64,000 nucleotides of DNA, from the NCBI RefSeq assembly GCF_014529705.1, contig NZ_JAANIH010000001.1, positions 1-64,000 of the forward strand, written 5' to 3'. How positions within the stretch are numbered: position 1 is the first letter of the stretch; each line of letters begins with the position of its first letter. This stretch comes from Bradyrhizobium campsiandrae (GTDB taxonomy: Bacteria; Pseudomonadota; Alphaproteobacteria; Rhizobiales; Xanthobacteraceae). The position numbers and the translations under genes were made by a program. Below the pieces are notes generated by a model. It did not search any database, was not told where the DNA came from, and saw only the letters and a list, made by a program, of their open reading frames with translations. This document shows, one piece after another, positions 35,946 through 45,187 of the stretch.

Positions 35946-36923
35946 TCACTGCATCACCAGCGCGACGCGCCCGATCGCCTTGCGATCGAGCAGCAGCCGC
36001 ATCGCTTTTGCAAAATCTTCCAGCGGCAGGCGGTGGGAGATGTTGGGGCGCAGCTTGCCCTCCTCCGCCCATTGCAGCAGCGCTTTCAGCCGGATCTCGC
36101 CGAGGGCCTGATTTCGCCGCACAGCCTCGCCGGCGCGCACGCCGAGCACGCTGGCGCCTTTGATCAACAACAAATTGGTCTTGGCCGAGCCGATGCCGCC
36201 GGTAAAGCCGATCACCAGCAGCCGCGCGCCCCAGGCGATGCAGCGCATCGAGTCCTCAAAAACCTGACCGCCGACCGGATCGAACACCACATCAGCGCCG
36301 CGGCCGTCGGTGATGCGCTTGACCGCATCGCGAAACGGCTCCTGGTCATAGCGCACGAGATGGTCGGCGCCGCGCGATTTCGCAATTGCAAGCTTCTCGT
36401 CGCTGGATGCCGTCGCGATCACGGTAGCGCCCAGCATCTTGCCGATCTCGACGGCGGCCAATCCCACGCCGCCACCGGCGCCATGCACCAGCAGCACCTC
36501 CCCCGGCTCGACCCGGCCGCGATCGATCAGCGCATGATATGCGGTGCCGTGGCCGGCGAGATAGGTTGCAGCCTCGGCATAATCGAACGTCGACGGCATC
36601 GGCGTCAGCTGCGACGGCACAACCACGGCTTCGTCGGTGAAGGCACCGTGACGCATCTTCACAATGACCTTGTCGCCGACAGCGACGCCCCTCGCCTCCG
36701 CGCCGATTTCGGTCACGTCACCGGCAGCTTCCATGCCGGGCGTGAACGGCAGCTCGGGCTTGAGCTGATATTCGCCAGCTGCCATCAGCACATCAGGGAA
36801 ATTCAGCCCGGCGGCGCGGATCGCAACGCGAACCTCGCCGGGCTCGAGAGCGCGCAAGGCAAACTCCTCCAGCCGCAACGTTTCGGGCGCACCGAGTGCG
36901 CGGCAGACGACGGCGCGCACCAT
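35946..36923 (-). CDS. NADPH:quinone oxidoreductase-type MDR protein
   Basis: Encodes 325 residues from the ATG at 36923. The MDR fold shows LNFPDVLMAAGEYQ near the start and the NADPH-binding HGAGGGVGLAAVEIGKMLGA at about 145-165; the catalytic and structural zinc cysteines of alcohol dehydrogenases are missing, so it is of the zeta-crystallin / quinone reductase type. It reduces quinones or enones with NADPH. Its ATG overlaps the stop of the HCCA-isomerase-like gene by one base (TGATG), so the two are coupled. Confidence 0.9.
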   Translation of the reverse strand: MVRAVVCRALGAPETLRLEEFALRALEPGEVRVAIRAAGLNFPDVLMAAGEYQLKPELPFTPGMEAAGDVTEIGAEARGVAVGDKVIVKMRHGAFTDEAVVVPSQLTPMPSTFDYAEAATYLAGHGTAYHALIDRGRVEPGEVLLVHGAGGGVGLAAVEIGKMLGATVIATASSDEKLAIAKSRGADHLVRYDQEPFRDAVKRITDGRGADVVFDPVGGQVFEDSMRCIAWGARLLVIGFTGGIGSAKTNLLLIKGASVLGVRAGEAVRRNQALGEIRLKALLQWAEEGKLRPNISHRLPLEDFAKAMRLLLDRKAIGRVALVMQ

Positions 36924-37531
36924 CAAGCCGCGCTCGCCTTGTTGCGCAGCAGCGCCTCGCGGATCAAGGGCAGGCGATCATTGCCGAAATACATGTCGGT
37001 CTTGTTGACGAAAATCGTCGGCGAGCCGAAGCCGCCGCGGGCGACGACCTCTTCGGTATTGGCCTTGAGCTGGTCCTTGATCCCCTGCTCCGAAATCCCG
37101 GCGAAGAATTTCTGCTCGTCGACACCGACCTTCCTGCAGATCTCGGCGAGCACCGCATCCTGGGAGATGTCCTTGTCCTCGCCCCAATAGGTCTCGAACA
37201 CTGATGTCGCGAATGGCACCATATCCTTGCCGAGCCAGATGCAGCCGCGCATCGCTTTCACGCTGTTCACCGGAAACACCGTCGGCGGCATCTTGATCGA
37301 CAGACCCGCCGAGCGCGCCCAATCCTCCAGGTCTTTTTTCATGTAGCGCGCCTTCAGCGGCACCGGCTTCTCGCGCTGCGCGTAGACGCTGGGGTTGACC
37401 GTGTTGAAAATGCCGCCGACCAGGATTGGCCGCCAAATGATCTCCGCGCCAAGCTCTTTCGCCAGCGGCTGGATGTTGTGGAAGGCGAGATAGGTCCAGG
37501 GGCTGGAGCAGTCGAAGAAGAATTCGATCAT
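36923..37531 (-). CDS. 2-hydroxychromene-2-carboxylate isomerase (DsbA-like, GST kappa)
   Basis: Encodes 202 residues. The thioredoxin-fold start IEFFFDCSSPWTYLAF has the serine of the GSH-binding site at about residue 10 in place of the DsbA Cys pair. VFPVNSVKAMRG and GSPTIFVN (with the cis-Pro) confirm the family. HCCA isomerases act in aromatic-ring degradation and use glutathione. An AAGGAAA site precedes the ATG. It is the first gene of a two-gene operon with the quinone reductase. Many family members are annotated without a shown substrate. Confidence 0.88.
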   Translation of the reverse strand: MIEFFFDCSSPWTYLAFHNIQPLAKELGAEIIWRPILVGGIFNTVNPSVYAQREKPVPLKARYMKKDLEDWARSAGLSIKMPPTVFPVNSVKAMRGCIWLGKDMVPFATSVFETYWGEDKDISQDAVLAEICRKVGVDEQKFFAGISEQGIKDQLKANTEEVVARGGFGSPTIFVNKTDMYFGNDRLPLIREALLRNKASAA

Positions 37532-37570
37532 AGCGGTTTCCTTTATTTGTATTCAGCTCGCTCTATCCTC

Positions 37571-37687
37571 CGTCATTGCGAGCGAAGCGAAGCAATCCAG
37601 AGTCTTTCTGCGGAAACAGTCTGGATCGCTTCGTCGCATCCGCGCAAAATTGCTCCGCAATTTTGTCGCGAGCTCCTCGCAATGACG
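37571..37687. repeat. Inverted repeat, 'GTCATTGCGAGCG' family
   Basis: CGTCATTGCGAG at 37571 faces CTCGCAATGACG ending at 37687. Inside, AAGCAATCCAGA and TCTGGATCGCTTC pair, and CAAAATTGC / GCAATTTTG form an extra small hairpin. It lies between the HCCA-isomerase and GST genes. Confidence 0.85.
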
Positions 37688-37700
37688 AGGAGAGAGCGGC

Positions 37701-38402
37701 CTACCTCTTTCCCAACACTTCCTTAGCCCGCTGCCCGAACATGATCTTGCGTGATTCCTCGTCGAACGGCTCTTTCACAAACTTGCCAATCGCAAGCCCC
37801 GCCTGCACCTGCGGCCGGGCGCGGACCTCGGCGTACCAACGCTTCACGTTCGGGTAGTCGTCCAGCGTAAAGCCCTGCGCTTTATGGGTCATGGTCCAGG
37901 GGAAGCAGGCGATATCGGCAATCGAATACTCGCCGGCGACATAGGCGCCGGTCTTGGCGAGCTGCCGGTCGAGCACGCCGTAGAGCCGCGCCGCCTCGTC
38001 GCGATAGCGCTCGATCGCGTAAGGGATCTTCTCGGCCGCATAGAGCGCGAAATGGCCGTGCTGGCCGAGCATCGGGCCAAGACCCGCCATCTGCCACATC
38101 ACCCATTGGATCGTGGTGGAGCGGCCGCGCAGGTCGCCGGGAAGGAAGCGGCCAGTCTTCTCCGCGAGATAAATCAGGATCGCGCCGGTCTCGAACGCCG
38201 AGAATGGCGCGCCGCCATCAGCGGGCTCGTGGTCGACGATGGCGGGAATACGGTTGTTTGGCGAGATCGCCAAAAATTCAGGGTTGAACTGCTCGCCGGC
38301 ACGGATGTTGACGGGCTTCACCGTATACGGCAGCCCCAGTTCCTCCAGCATGATCGAGATTTTCCAGCCGTTCGGCGTCGGCGCGTAATAGAGGTCGATC
38401 AT
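37701..38402 (-). CDS. Glutathione S-transferase family protein (YfcG/Ure2p-like)
   Basis: Encodes 233 residues. The thioredoxin-like N-terminal domain reads IDLYYAPTPNGWKISIMLEE, with PNNRIPAIVD (cis-Pro) and FSAFETGAILIYLAEKTG for glutathione binding; the all-helical C-terminal domain starts near residue 95. The N-x-W-K pattern is that of the Nu-class (YfcG/YghU, Ure2p-like) enzymes that act as disulfide reductases. It is cytoplasmic. AGAGGA lies before the ATG. It is divergent from the methionine synthase gene across 121 bases. Confidence 0.9.
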   Translation of the reverse strand: MIDLYYAPTPNGWKISIMLEELGLPYTVKPVNIRAGEQFNPEFLAISPNNRIPAIVDHEPADGGAPFSAFETGAILIYLAEKTGRFLPGDLRGRSTTIQWVMWQMAGLGPMLGQHGHFALYAAEKIPYAIERYRDEAARLYGVLDRQLAKTGAYVAGEYSIADIACFPWTMTHKAQGFTLDDYPNVKRWYAEVRARPQVQAGLAIGKFVKEPFDEESRKIMFGQRAKEVLGKR

Positions 38403-38523
38403 GACCTGTCCTCTGGCCTTCCCTGTCGCCGCCGCCGGAATAGAGGGCGACTTTTGTTGTTCTGTACCTCGACGTTAAGACATGGCAGACAGAGGCGCAA
38501 TCACAACCCGCCGGGAGAGACCC

Positions 38524-39546
38524 ATGCTGTTTCCAACGACGATCGCCGGCTCCCTGCCCAAGCCGGAATGGCTCGCCGAGCCCAACATGCTCTGGGCGCC
38601 CTGGAAATCGCAAGGTGACGAGTTGCTGCGCGCCAAGCGCGATGCGACGCTGATCTGGCTCAAGATCCAGGAAGACGCCGGCGTCGACATCGTCACCGAG
38701 GGCGAGCAGGCCCGGCAGCATTTCGTGCACGGTTTTCTCGAGAAGATCGAGGGCATCGATTTCGCCCACAAGGTCGAGATGGGCATCCGCAAGGATCGCT
38801 ACAAGGCGATGGTGCCGCAAGTGGTCGCCCCGCTTCGGCTCAAGGACCGCGTCCATGAATTCGAAGCGCGCGTGGCACGCACGCACACGAAGAAGAAGCT
38901 GAAGTTCACCCTGCCCGGCCCGATGACCATCATCGACACGATTGCGGACCGTTACTATGGCGACCGCGTCAAGATGGCGTTCGCCTTCGCCGAGCTGCTG
39001 AACGAGGAAGCCAAGGCGCTCCAGGCCGACGGCGTCGATCTCGTGCAGTTCGACGAGCCCGCCTTCAACGTCTACATGGACGAGGTCAACGACTGGGGCA
39101 TCAAGGCGCTGGAGCGCGCCGCGCAGGGCCTCACCTGCACCACCGCCGTACACATCTGCTACGGCTACGGCATCAAGGCCAACACCGACTGGAAGGAGAC
39201 GCTGGGCGGCCAGTGGCGGCAGTACGAGCAGATTTTTCCTGCCATCGATGCCAGCCCGATCCAGCAGGTCGCAATCGAGTGCCGCAATTCCAAGGTTCCG
39301 CTCGATCTGCTCGCGCTGTTGAAGAACAAGATCGTGCAGGCCGGCGTGATCGACGTCGCCAGCGACACGGTCGAAACCGCTGAAGATGTCGTCAAGGTGA
39401 TCGACGCGGTGTCGAAATTCGTGCCCAAGAGCAACATCATCGCCACCACCAATTGCGGCATGGCGCCGATGCGGCGCGAGATCGCCGAAGCCAAGCTGAT
39501 GGCGCTCGGCGCCGGCGCCGCGCTGGCGCGGGAGAAACTGGGGTGA
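38524..39546 (+). CDS. Core MetE-type methionine synthase (zinc-dependent, no N-terminal domain)
   Basis: Encodes 340 residues from the ATG at 38524, chosen because GGGAGAG stands 5 bases upstream; an ATG at 38482 has no such site. It matches only the C-terminal catalytic half of MetE. The zinc ligands are H210 and C212 in AVHICYGYG, E252 in AIECRN and C311 in TNCGMAP. Full-length MetE has about 750 residues; short 'core' proteins have been described as methionine synthases that use other methyl donors than folate. The donor here is unknown. A riboswitch was not found upstream. Confidence 0.85.
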   Translation: MLFPTTIAGSLPKPEWLAEPNMLWAPWKSQGDELLRAKRDATLIWLKIQEDAGVDIVTEGEQARQHFVHGFLEKIEGIDFAHKVEMGIRKDRYKAMVPQVVAPLRLKDRVHEFEARVARTHTKKKLKFTLPGPMTIIDTIADRYYGDRVKMAFAFAELLNEEAKALQADGVDLVQFDEPAFNVYMDEVNDWGIKALERAAQGLTCTTAVHICYGYGIKANTDWKETLGGQWRQYEQIFPAIDASPIQQVAIECRNSKVPLDLLALLKNKIVQAGVIDVASDTVETAEDVVKVIDAVSKFVPKSNIIATTNCGMAPMRREIAEAKLMALGAGAALAREKLG

Positions 39547-39565
39547 TGGTTGTATCCAACCAACG

Positions 39566-40180
39566 CTAGGATAACGCGGTTGGGTGCAACACGGGCTGGT
39601 AGCCGGCATTCAGGGTGCGGAGTGTCGACGGCGGCGTGAGCAGCGTCGCGTCGTCAGGAAGATCCGCCGCGCTATATCCCGCCGGCGACCACAGCAAGGC
39701 CCTGCCCTGCGTGACCAGAAAACTCTGCTCGCCCCGCTGAACCATCGCGCCCTCCGGCAAGAGGTCGAGCGGCACCAGCAGCGCATGCAGCCGCTTCTTG
39801 CCGTGATCGAGCCGCTCGTGATGCAGCACGGTGTCGATGTCGTGCATACGCACGTCATGCACACGGTTGCCCTTCTCCCAGGCGGCGCGGAAGCGATTGG
39901 CATCGTCGCGGCGGCAGTAGAAGCAGGGGCGATGGCCGGCGGCGAGCGCAGTGGCCTCATCGAGGAAGAACAGCTCGGTCCAGCTTCGCTGCGCCATCAC
40001 CTCGCGGCGTCGGCCGCGGAATTCGCAGGTGCAGGTGAGCCAGGCCGGCGAGGACCAGCGCTTCTTCAGCAGCGTCTTGGTGGCGGGATCATGGATGATG
40101 CCGCGATTGCCGGTGAACATCCCGCGATGCGGGGTGGCGATGATCTCGCCCGTGGGGGTGACGCGGTTCTGCAGGGGCAT
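39566..40180 (-). CDS. Conserved protein with paired cysteines, unknown function
   Basis: Encodes 204 residues. GGAGG lies 6 bases before the ATG. The middle holds a likely metal-binding or nuclease-like site: LTCTCEFRGRRREV near residue 50 and GHRPCFYCRRDDANRF near 82-97, then HDVRMHDIDTVLHHERLDHG with several histidines. The pattern of Cys-x-Cys, Cys-x-x-Cys and His suggests a zinc site. The family is not recognised. It lies in line with gpt, 50 bases away, with a short repeat between, so the two may be co-transcribed. Confidence 0.6.
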   Translation of the reverse strand: MPLQNRVTPTGEIIATPHRGMFTGNRGIIHDPATKTLLKKRWSSPAWLTCTCEFRGRRREVMAQRSWTELFFLDEATALAAGHRPCFYCRRDDANRFRAAWEKGNRVHDVRMHDIDTVLHHERLDHGKKRLHALLVPLDLLPEGAMVQRGEQSFLVTQGRALLWSPAGYSAADLPDDATLLTPPSTLRTLNAGYQPVLHPTALS

Positions 40181-40193
40181 GGGCGCCTCCGCG

Positions 40194-40223
40194 CGTCATT
40201 GCGAGCGAAGCGGAGCAATGACG
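40194..40223. repeat. Short copy of the 'GTCATTGCGAGCG' repeat
   Basis: CGTCATTGCGAGCGAAGCGGAGCAATGACG folds on itself with TCATTGC/GCAATGA arms. It is a shortened, fused form of the repeats at 4839 and 37571, placed in the 50-base gap between gpt and the next gene. Confidence 0.75.
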
Positions 40224-40230
40224 GGGATGG

Positions 40231-40758
40231 TCACGCCGCGCCGTCGCGCAGCGGCGGGTGGTACGACAACGCGGTATCCCAGGGGAAGAAGATCCAGGTG
40301 TCCTGCGAGACTTCCGTGATGAAGGTGTCGACCAGCGGACGGCCCTTCGGCTTGGCGTAGACCGTGGCGAAATGCGCATCCGGCAGCATCTCGCGCACCA
40401 GCTTGCCGGTCTTGCCGGTGTCGACGAGGTCGTCGACGATCAGCAGGCCCTTGCCGGTGCCGCCGCCGAGCTTCATCGCCTGGTCTGAAATGCCCTTCAG
40501 GACCTGGAGCTCGCCCTGCTTGTCGTGATCGTAGCTGGCGATGCAGACCGTATCGATCACGCGCAGGCCCAGCTCACGCGCCACGATCGCGGCCGGCACC
40601 AGGCCGCCGCGGGTGATCGCGATCACGGCGTGGAACGGACCGACCTCGTTGAGCCGCCAGGTCAGCGCCCGGCAATCCCGGTGGAACTGGTCCCACGACA
40701 CCGGAAAGGGCCTGCCAGCCCGCTCCTGCGCGCTCAGTTCGGGTGCTTCACCAGCCAT
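40231..40758 (-). CDS. gpt: Xanthine phosphoribosyltransferase
   Basis: Encodes 175 residues. The PRPP-binding motif [13 protein letters not shown] (about residues 105-117) and the [17 protein letters not shown] start of the fold identify a type I purine phosphoribosyltransferase. The length, the [15 protein letters not shown] start and the ending [12 protein letters not shown] match the Gpt (xanthine-guanine) group. It salvages xanthine and guanine to nucleotides. GGGAGA precedes the ATG. It lies 32 bases downstream of the CinA-like gene on the same strand. Confidence 0.92.
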   Translation of the reverse strand: MAGEAPELSAQERAGRPFPVSWDQFHRDCRALTWRLNEVGPFHAVIAITRGGLVPAAIVARELGLRVIDTVCIASYDHDKQGELQVLKGISDQAMKLGGGTGKGLLIVDDLVDTGKTGKLVREMLPDAHFATVYAKPKGRPLVDTFITEVSQDTWIFFPWDTALSYHPPLRDGAA

Positions 40759-40790
40759 CGTCGTCTCCCGCTTTCGTCTGCCGGCATTTG

Positions 40791-41528
40791 CTACCGGGTG
40801 ATGTTCAATCCCGCCAGCATTTCCTTCACCGCCGCCATCGCTGCGGCGAGCTTGTCCGCATCGCGCGAGCGCACCACGAGATTGGTGTTCGGCTTCTGCT
40901 CCTCGTCCGTGAACGGATAGCTGCCGATGATGGTGTCGGGGTGGGCGGCGGCGATCGCCCGCAAGGGGCCGCCGATGTCGCCCTCCCGCGCATTGGCACG
41001 GACCGATTCGGACAACATGCGCACGCCCGATTTCAGCTTGGGCGAGACGATGTCCATCATCGCCTGCATGATCGAGGGGACGCCAGCCATGACGATGACA
41101 TTGCCGATCTTGAAGCCGGGAGCGAGGATGGTCGCGCTCTGGATCAGTTCGGCACCGTCAGGGATGCGGGCCATGCGCAGCCGGGCCTCGTTGAGGTCCT
41201 GCTCGCTCCAGCGCTCCCTGAAACGGGCGACCACCTCGGGGTGGTGGTCGATGCCAACGCCAAAGGCCTTGGCGACGCTGTCGGCGGTGATGTCGTCATG
41301 GGTCGGCCCGATGCCGCCGGTGGTGAAGACATAGGTGTAGCGCTGCCGCAGTGCATTCAACGCCGCGATGATGTCGTCCTCGTCGTCGGAGACGACCCGG
41401 ACTTCCTTCAGGTCGATGCCGATATTGGTCAGGTATTCGGCGATGAAGCCGATATTCTTGTCCTTGGTCCGGCCGGACAGGATTTCATCCCCGATGACCA
41501 GAATGCCTGCCGTGACGATCTCGCTCAT
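40791..41528 (-). CDS. MoaB/Mog-domain protein, CinA-like (competence/damage-inducible type)
   Basis: Encodes 245 residues. The molybdopterin-binding domain is clear: [21 protein letters not shown] at the start and [18 protein letters not shown] near residue 75. This is the N-terminal domain of CinA. The C-terminal nicotinamide mononucleotide deamidase domain of full-length CinA (about 400 residues) is absent, as in many alphaproteobacterial copies. The role is not settled; ADP-ribose pyrophosphatase activity is known for the related CinA domain. It starts the unit that continues with gpt. Confidence 0.87.
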   Translation of the reverse strand: MSEIVTAGILVIGDEILSGRTKDKNIGFIAEYLTNIGIDLKEVRVVSDDEDDIIAALNALRQRYTYVFTTGGIGPTHDDITADSVAKAFGVGIDHHPEVVARFRERWSEQDLNEARLRMARIPDGAELIQSATILAPGFKIGNVIVMAGVPSIMQAMMDIVSPKLKSGVRMLSESVRANAREGDIGGPLRAIAAAHPDTIIGSYPFTDEEQKPNTNLVVRSRDADKLAAAMAAVKEMLAGLNITR

Positions 41529-41807
41529 GCCTTAAGTCCCTCACCTCTGGTCCCGACTTTGCCGAGGTAACGCGTTGAAGTCACGCGGTTTTGCTGCCGA
41601 AATAAGCAATCCTCAGCCATTTTTTCAGGCAGCTTTCCGGCTGTCCCCGGCAAATGACCCTTCTCAATGCTTATAGCGCTGGCCCGGCCCTTGCTACCTC
41701 TTCAAAGTCATGCACTCTTGCCGCATGGCCACAGGACGTTGCGGTCTACACTGGGACCTCTCCGGCCTGACCATTGGCGCAACGCCTGGGGAGAACAGTC
41801 GGGATCT

Positions 41808-43226
41808 ATGGCAGTCGCGTTTGACGAAATGAATATTCCGGGTGGGGACCTTCGCCCCGCCTATCAGGAGCTGGCACGCTGGCTCAAGGAGACGCCTCCC
41901 GAGGCGCTTGAATACCGCCGCCAGGAGGCCGAGCTCCTGTTCCGCCGCATCGGCATTACCTTCGCGGTCTATGGCGATTCCGAATCCACCGAGCGCCTGA
42001 TCCCGTTCGACGTGATCCCGCGGATCATGTCCGGCAAGGAATGGACGGTGCTGGAAAAGGGGCTGAAGCAGCGCGTCAAGGCGCTGAACATGTTCCTGCG
42101 CGACATCTATCATGGCCGCGACATCCTCCGCGCCGAGGTCGTGCCCGAGGATCTGATCTTCCAGAACCCGGTCTTCCGGCCGGAAATGAATGGCCAGCAG
42201 GTGCCGCACGACGTCTATGTGCACATCGCCGGCATCGACATCGTCCGGGTCGATGCCGAGGACTTCATCGTGCTGGAGGACAATGCGCGCACGCCCTCCG
42301 GCGTGTCCTACATGCTGGAAAACCGCGAGATCATGATGCGGCTGTTTCCGGATCTGTTCGCCCGCCACAAGGTGGCGCCGGTCGAGCGTTATCCGGACGA
42401 GCTGCTCTCGGCGCTCCGTTCGGTGGCGCCGCACAGCGCCTCGAGCGAGCCGACGGTCGCGCTGCTCACGCCGGGCGTCTACAACTCCGCCTATTACGAG
42501 CACTCCTTCCTCGCCGACAAGCTCGGCATCGAGCTCGTGGAAGGGCGCGACCTCGTCGTCAAGAGCAACGAAGTGTTCATGCGGACGACGGAAGGCTTGA
42601 AACGGGTCGACGTGATCTATCGCCGCGTCGACGACGATTTCATCGACCCCCTCACCTTCCGTCCCGACTCCGTGCTCGGCGTGCCCGGGCTGATGTCGGC
42701 CTACGCGGCCGGCAACATCACGCTCGCCAACGCGGTCGGCACCGGCATCGCCGACGACAAGGCGATCTACTCCTACATGCCCGACATCGTGAAATTCTAT
42801 CTCGGCGAGGAGCCGATCCTGAAGAACGTGCCGACCTGGCGATGTCGCGAGCCGAAGGATCTGGCCTACGTGCTGGACAATTTGAACGAACTCGTCGTCA
42901 AGGAAGTGCACGGCTCCGGCGGCTACGGCATGCTGATCGGCCCCGCCGCGACCAAGGCGACCATCGAAGCGTTCCGCGAGAAGCTGAAGCGCGAGCCGGA
43001 GGGTTTTATCGCCCAGCCGACGCTGGCGCTTTCGACCTGCCCGACCTGCACGGCCTCAGGCCTAGCCCCGCGCCATGTCGACCTGCGGCCGTTCGTGCTG
43101 ACGGGCAGCAAGACCACGACGATCGTGCCGGGCGGCTTGACGCGTGTGGCGCTGAAGGAAGGTTCGCTCGTGGTGAATTCGAGCCAGGGCGGCGGCACCA
43201 AAGACACCTGGATTTTGGACGAGTAG
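41808..43226 (+). CDS. Circularly permuted type 2 ATP-grasp protein
   Basis: Encodes 472 residues from the ATG at 41808; upstream codons from 41667 are unlikely. The CP_ATPgrasp signatures are seen: SGKEWTVLEKGLKQRVKALN, LEDNARTPSGVSYMLENRE, VVKEVHGSGGYGMLIG, and the end SLVVNSSQGGGTKDTWILDE. These enzymes use ATP to join a carboxylate to an amine and are predicted to make peptide-like bonds. The gene is followed by the alpha-E gene after 4 bases and the transglutaminase gene after 59, and this trio is usually found with the Anbu protease. The product of the pathway is not known. Confidence 0.92.
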   Translation: MAVAFDEMNIPGGDLRPAYQELARWLKETPPEALEYRRQEAELLFRRIGITFAVYGDSESTERLIPFDVIPRIMSGKEWTVLEKGLKQRVKALNMFLRDIYHGRDILRAEVVPEDLIFQNPVFRPEMNGQQVPHDVYVHIAGIDIVRVDAEDFIVLEDNARTPSGVSYMLENREIMMRLFPDLFARHKVAPVERYPDELLSALRSVAPHSASSEPTVALLTPGVYNSAYYEHSFLADKLGIELVEGRDLVVKSNEVFMRTTEGLKRVDVIYRRVDDDFIDPLTFRPDSVLGVPGLMSAYAAGNITLANAVGTGIADDKAIYSYMPDIVKFYLGEEPILKNVPTWRCREPKDLAYVLDNLNELVVKEVHGSGGYGMLIGPAATKATIEAFREKLKREPEGFIAQPTLALSTCPTCTASGLAPRHVDLRPFVLTGSKTTTIVPGGLTRVALKEGSLVVNSSQGGGTKDTWILDE

Positions 43227-43230
43227 AGAG

Positions 43231-44175
43231 ATGCTGTCGCGCACCGCCGAAAACCTCTACTGGCTCGCCCGCTATGTCGAACGGGCCGAATATCTCGCGC
43301 GCACCATCGATGCGACGCTGCGCGTCACCGCGCTTCCCGCCGCCTATATCGGCAAGACCAACGAATGGGACTCGGCGCTGCTGACCGCCGGCGTGGCCAG
43401 CAGCTTCTATCAGCAATATGAGGAAGCCAACGAGCGCAACGTCGTCGACTATCTGTCGTTCTCGGCCGACAACCCCTCCTCGATCAAGAACTGCATCGAG
43501 GCCGCGCGGCTGAACTCGCGCTCGGTGCGTACCGCGCTCACCAGCGAGATGTGGGACACCATCAACTCGGCCTGGATCGAATTGCAGGAAGTCTGGAGCA
43601 AGGGGACATCGACGCGCGAGGATCTCGCAAAATTCCTCCGCTTCGTGCAGGAGACCTCGCTGCGCTTCGACGGTTCGGCCTACCGGACCATGCTGCGCAA
43701 CGACGCCTACTGGTTCTCGCGGCTCGGCCTGCATCTGGAGCGCGCCGACAACACCGCGCGCATTCTCGATGTGAAGTATCACGTGCTGCTGCCTGAAGAG
43801 GAGCATGTCGGCGGCCCGCTCGACTTCTATCAGTGGAGCTCGATCCTGCGCTCGGTGTCCGCGCTGACGGCCTATCACTGGGTCTATCGCGAGACCCTGA
43901 AACCCTGGCTGGTCGCCGATCTCCTGATCCTCAACGGCACGCTGCCGCGCTCGCTGGCGAGCTGCTACGAGAATCTCACGCGCAACCTCGACCAGATCGG
44001 CGTCGCCTATGGCCGCCAGGGCCCGGCCCAACGCCACGCCCGCGGCATCCGCAACCGGCTCGAACACAGCAACATGAACGACATTTTCCAGCATGGCGTG
44101 CATGAATTCATTCAGGAATTCATCGCTGACAATTCCAGGCTGGGCGAAATCATCACGAAGCAGTATTTGATCTGA
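43231..44175 (+). CDS. Alpha-E domain protein
   Basis: Encodes 314 residues, all-helical. The start MLSRTAENLYWLARYVERAE and the repeat-like helices with YHWVYRETLKPWLVADLLIL are the signature of the alpha-E family (DUF403), known only from linkage to circularly permuted ATP-grasp and transglutaminase genes. Its role in the predicted peptide-synthesis system is unknown; it may bind the substrate or the product. It begins 4 bases after the ATP-grasp gene, so it is co-transcribed with it. Confidence 0.92.
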   Translation: MLSRTAENLYWLARYVERAEYLARTIDATLRVTALPAAYIGKTNEWDSALLTAGVASSFYQQYEEANERNVVDYLSFSADNPSSIKNCIEAARLNSRSVRTALTSEMWDTINSAWIELQEVWSKGTSTREDLAKFLRFVQETSLRFDGSAYRTMLRNDAYWFSRLGLHLERADNTARILDVKYHVLLPEEEHVGGPLDFYQWSSILRSVSALTAYHWVYRETLKPWLVADLLILNGTLPRSLASCYENLTRNLDQIGVAYGRQGPAQRHARGIRNRLEHSNMNDIFQHGVHEFIQEFIADNSRLGEIITKQYLI

Positions 44176-44234
44176 TCCACGCAGTCACTCCGGGCCGCGC
44201 GCCGCGCGAACCCGGACTGACGGAATCAAACACC

Positions 44235-45083
44235 ATGCGCCTGCGAATCCAGCATACCACGACCTATCGCTACGAGCCGGCGGCGACGAGCGTGATCCAG
44301 ATCCTGCGCATGACGCCCTGCAGCCATGACGGGCAATATGTGGCGGAATGGCAGATCGACGTCTCGACCGATACCAAGCTCGACATGCACGAGGACGCAT
44401 TCGGCAACGTCACCCATGTGCTGTCCTGCGGGCCCGTCAGCGACATCAAGATCACCGCCGAGGGGCTGATCGAGACCCACGACACCGGCGGCGTGCTGCG
44501 CGGCGCCGACGAGCGCTTTCCCGCCGACATGTTCCTGCGCACCACCGACCTCACGACCGTCAATCCGGCGATGGCGGCGGTCGCGCGCCAGCTGCGCAGC
44601 GAGGCCGAGAGCGACACGCTCGGCTTCCTGCATACGTTGATGAGCGAGATCAGCGACCACATGACGTTTGACGAGGACCCGACCAACAGCGGCACCTCGG
44701 CTGCGGAGGCGTTCACGCTGAAGCGCGGCGTCTGCCAGGACTATGCGCACATCTTCATCGCCTGCGCCCGCACCGGCGGCGTGCCGGCGCGTTTCGTCTC
44801 CGGCCACTTCCTGCGCTCTGACGGCACCGTGCATCAGGACGCCGGTCATGCCTGGGCGGAAGCCTACGTGCCCGATCTCGGCTGGGTCGGCTTCGATCCC
44901 GCCAATAGCATCTGCACCACCGACGCCCATGTCCGCGTCGCGATCGGGCTCGATTATCTCGGCGCAGCGCCCGTGCGCGGCACCCGCTATGGCGGCGGCG
45001 CGGAGACGCTGACTGTTACGGTCAAGGTCGAGCAGGCCGGCCGCGGCGGGCAGTCGCAATCGCAGTCGCAGCGGCAGAGCTAG
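44235..45083 (+). CDS. Transglutaminase-like cysteine protease-fold protein
   Basis: Encodes 282 residues. The N-terminal beta domain (1-110) is of the type found with alpha-E proteins. The catalytic triad is C167 in KRGVCQDYAH, H205 in AGHAWAEAYV and D221 in VGFDPAN. These proteins are thought to cut or form isopeptide bonds. The gene follows the alpha-E gene by 59 bases and ends the first part of the Anbu-linked cluster. The tail is a Gln/Ser-rich low-complexity run (QSQSQSQRQS). Similar short tails occur in family members. Confidence 0.92.
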   Translation: MRLRIQHTTTYRYEPAATSVIQILRMTPCSHDGQYVAEWQIDVSTDTKLDMHEDAFGNVTHVLSCGPVSDIKITAEGLIETHDTGGVLRGADERFPADMFLRTTDLTTVNPAMAAVARQLRSEAESDTLGFLHTLMSEISDHMTFDEDPTNSGTSAAEAFTLKRGVCQDYAHIFIACARTGGVPARFVSGHFLRSDGTVHQDAGHAWAEAYVPDLGWVGFDPANSICTTDAHVRVAIGLDYLGAAPVRGTRYGGGAETLTVTVKVEQAGRGGQSQSQSQRQS

Positions 45084-45187
45084 CGCCGCGTTACAACCGT
45101 AATCGACCAGCGCGGCGTTGAAACCGCGCCGTAGCGCCGTCCCTTCAACCTCCGTTGGCAGCCATCCTGCAACAGAGGTTGAGACAG

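Noticed and set aside
38403..38523. Searched for a SAM or cobalamin riboswitch before the methionine synthase gene
   Set aside because: The 121-base gap has no conserved SAM-II, SAM or B12-box strings.
41667..41807. Upstream extension of the ATP-grasp gene
   Set aside because: The extra 47 codons do not resemble the family, and the ATG at 41808 has a better context and gives the usual length.
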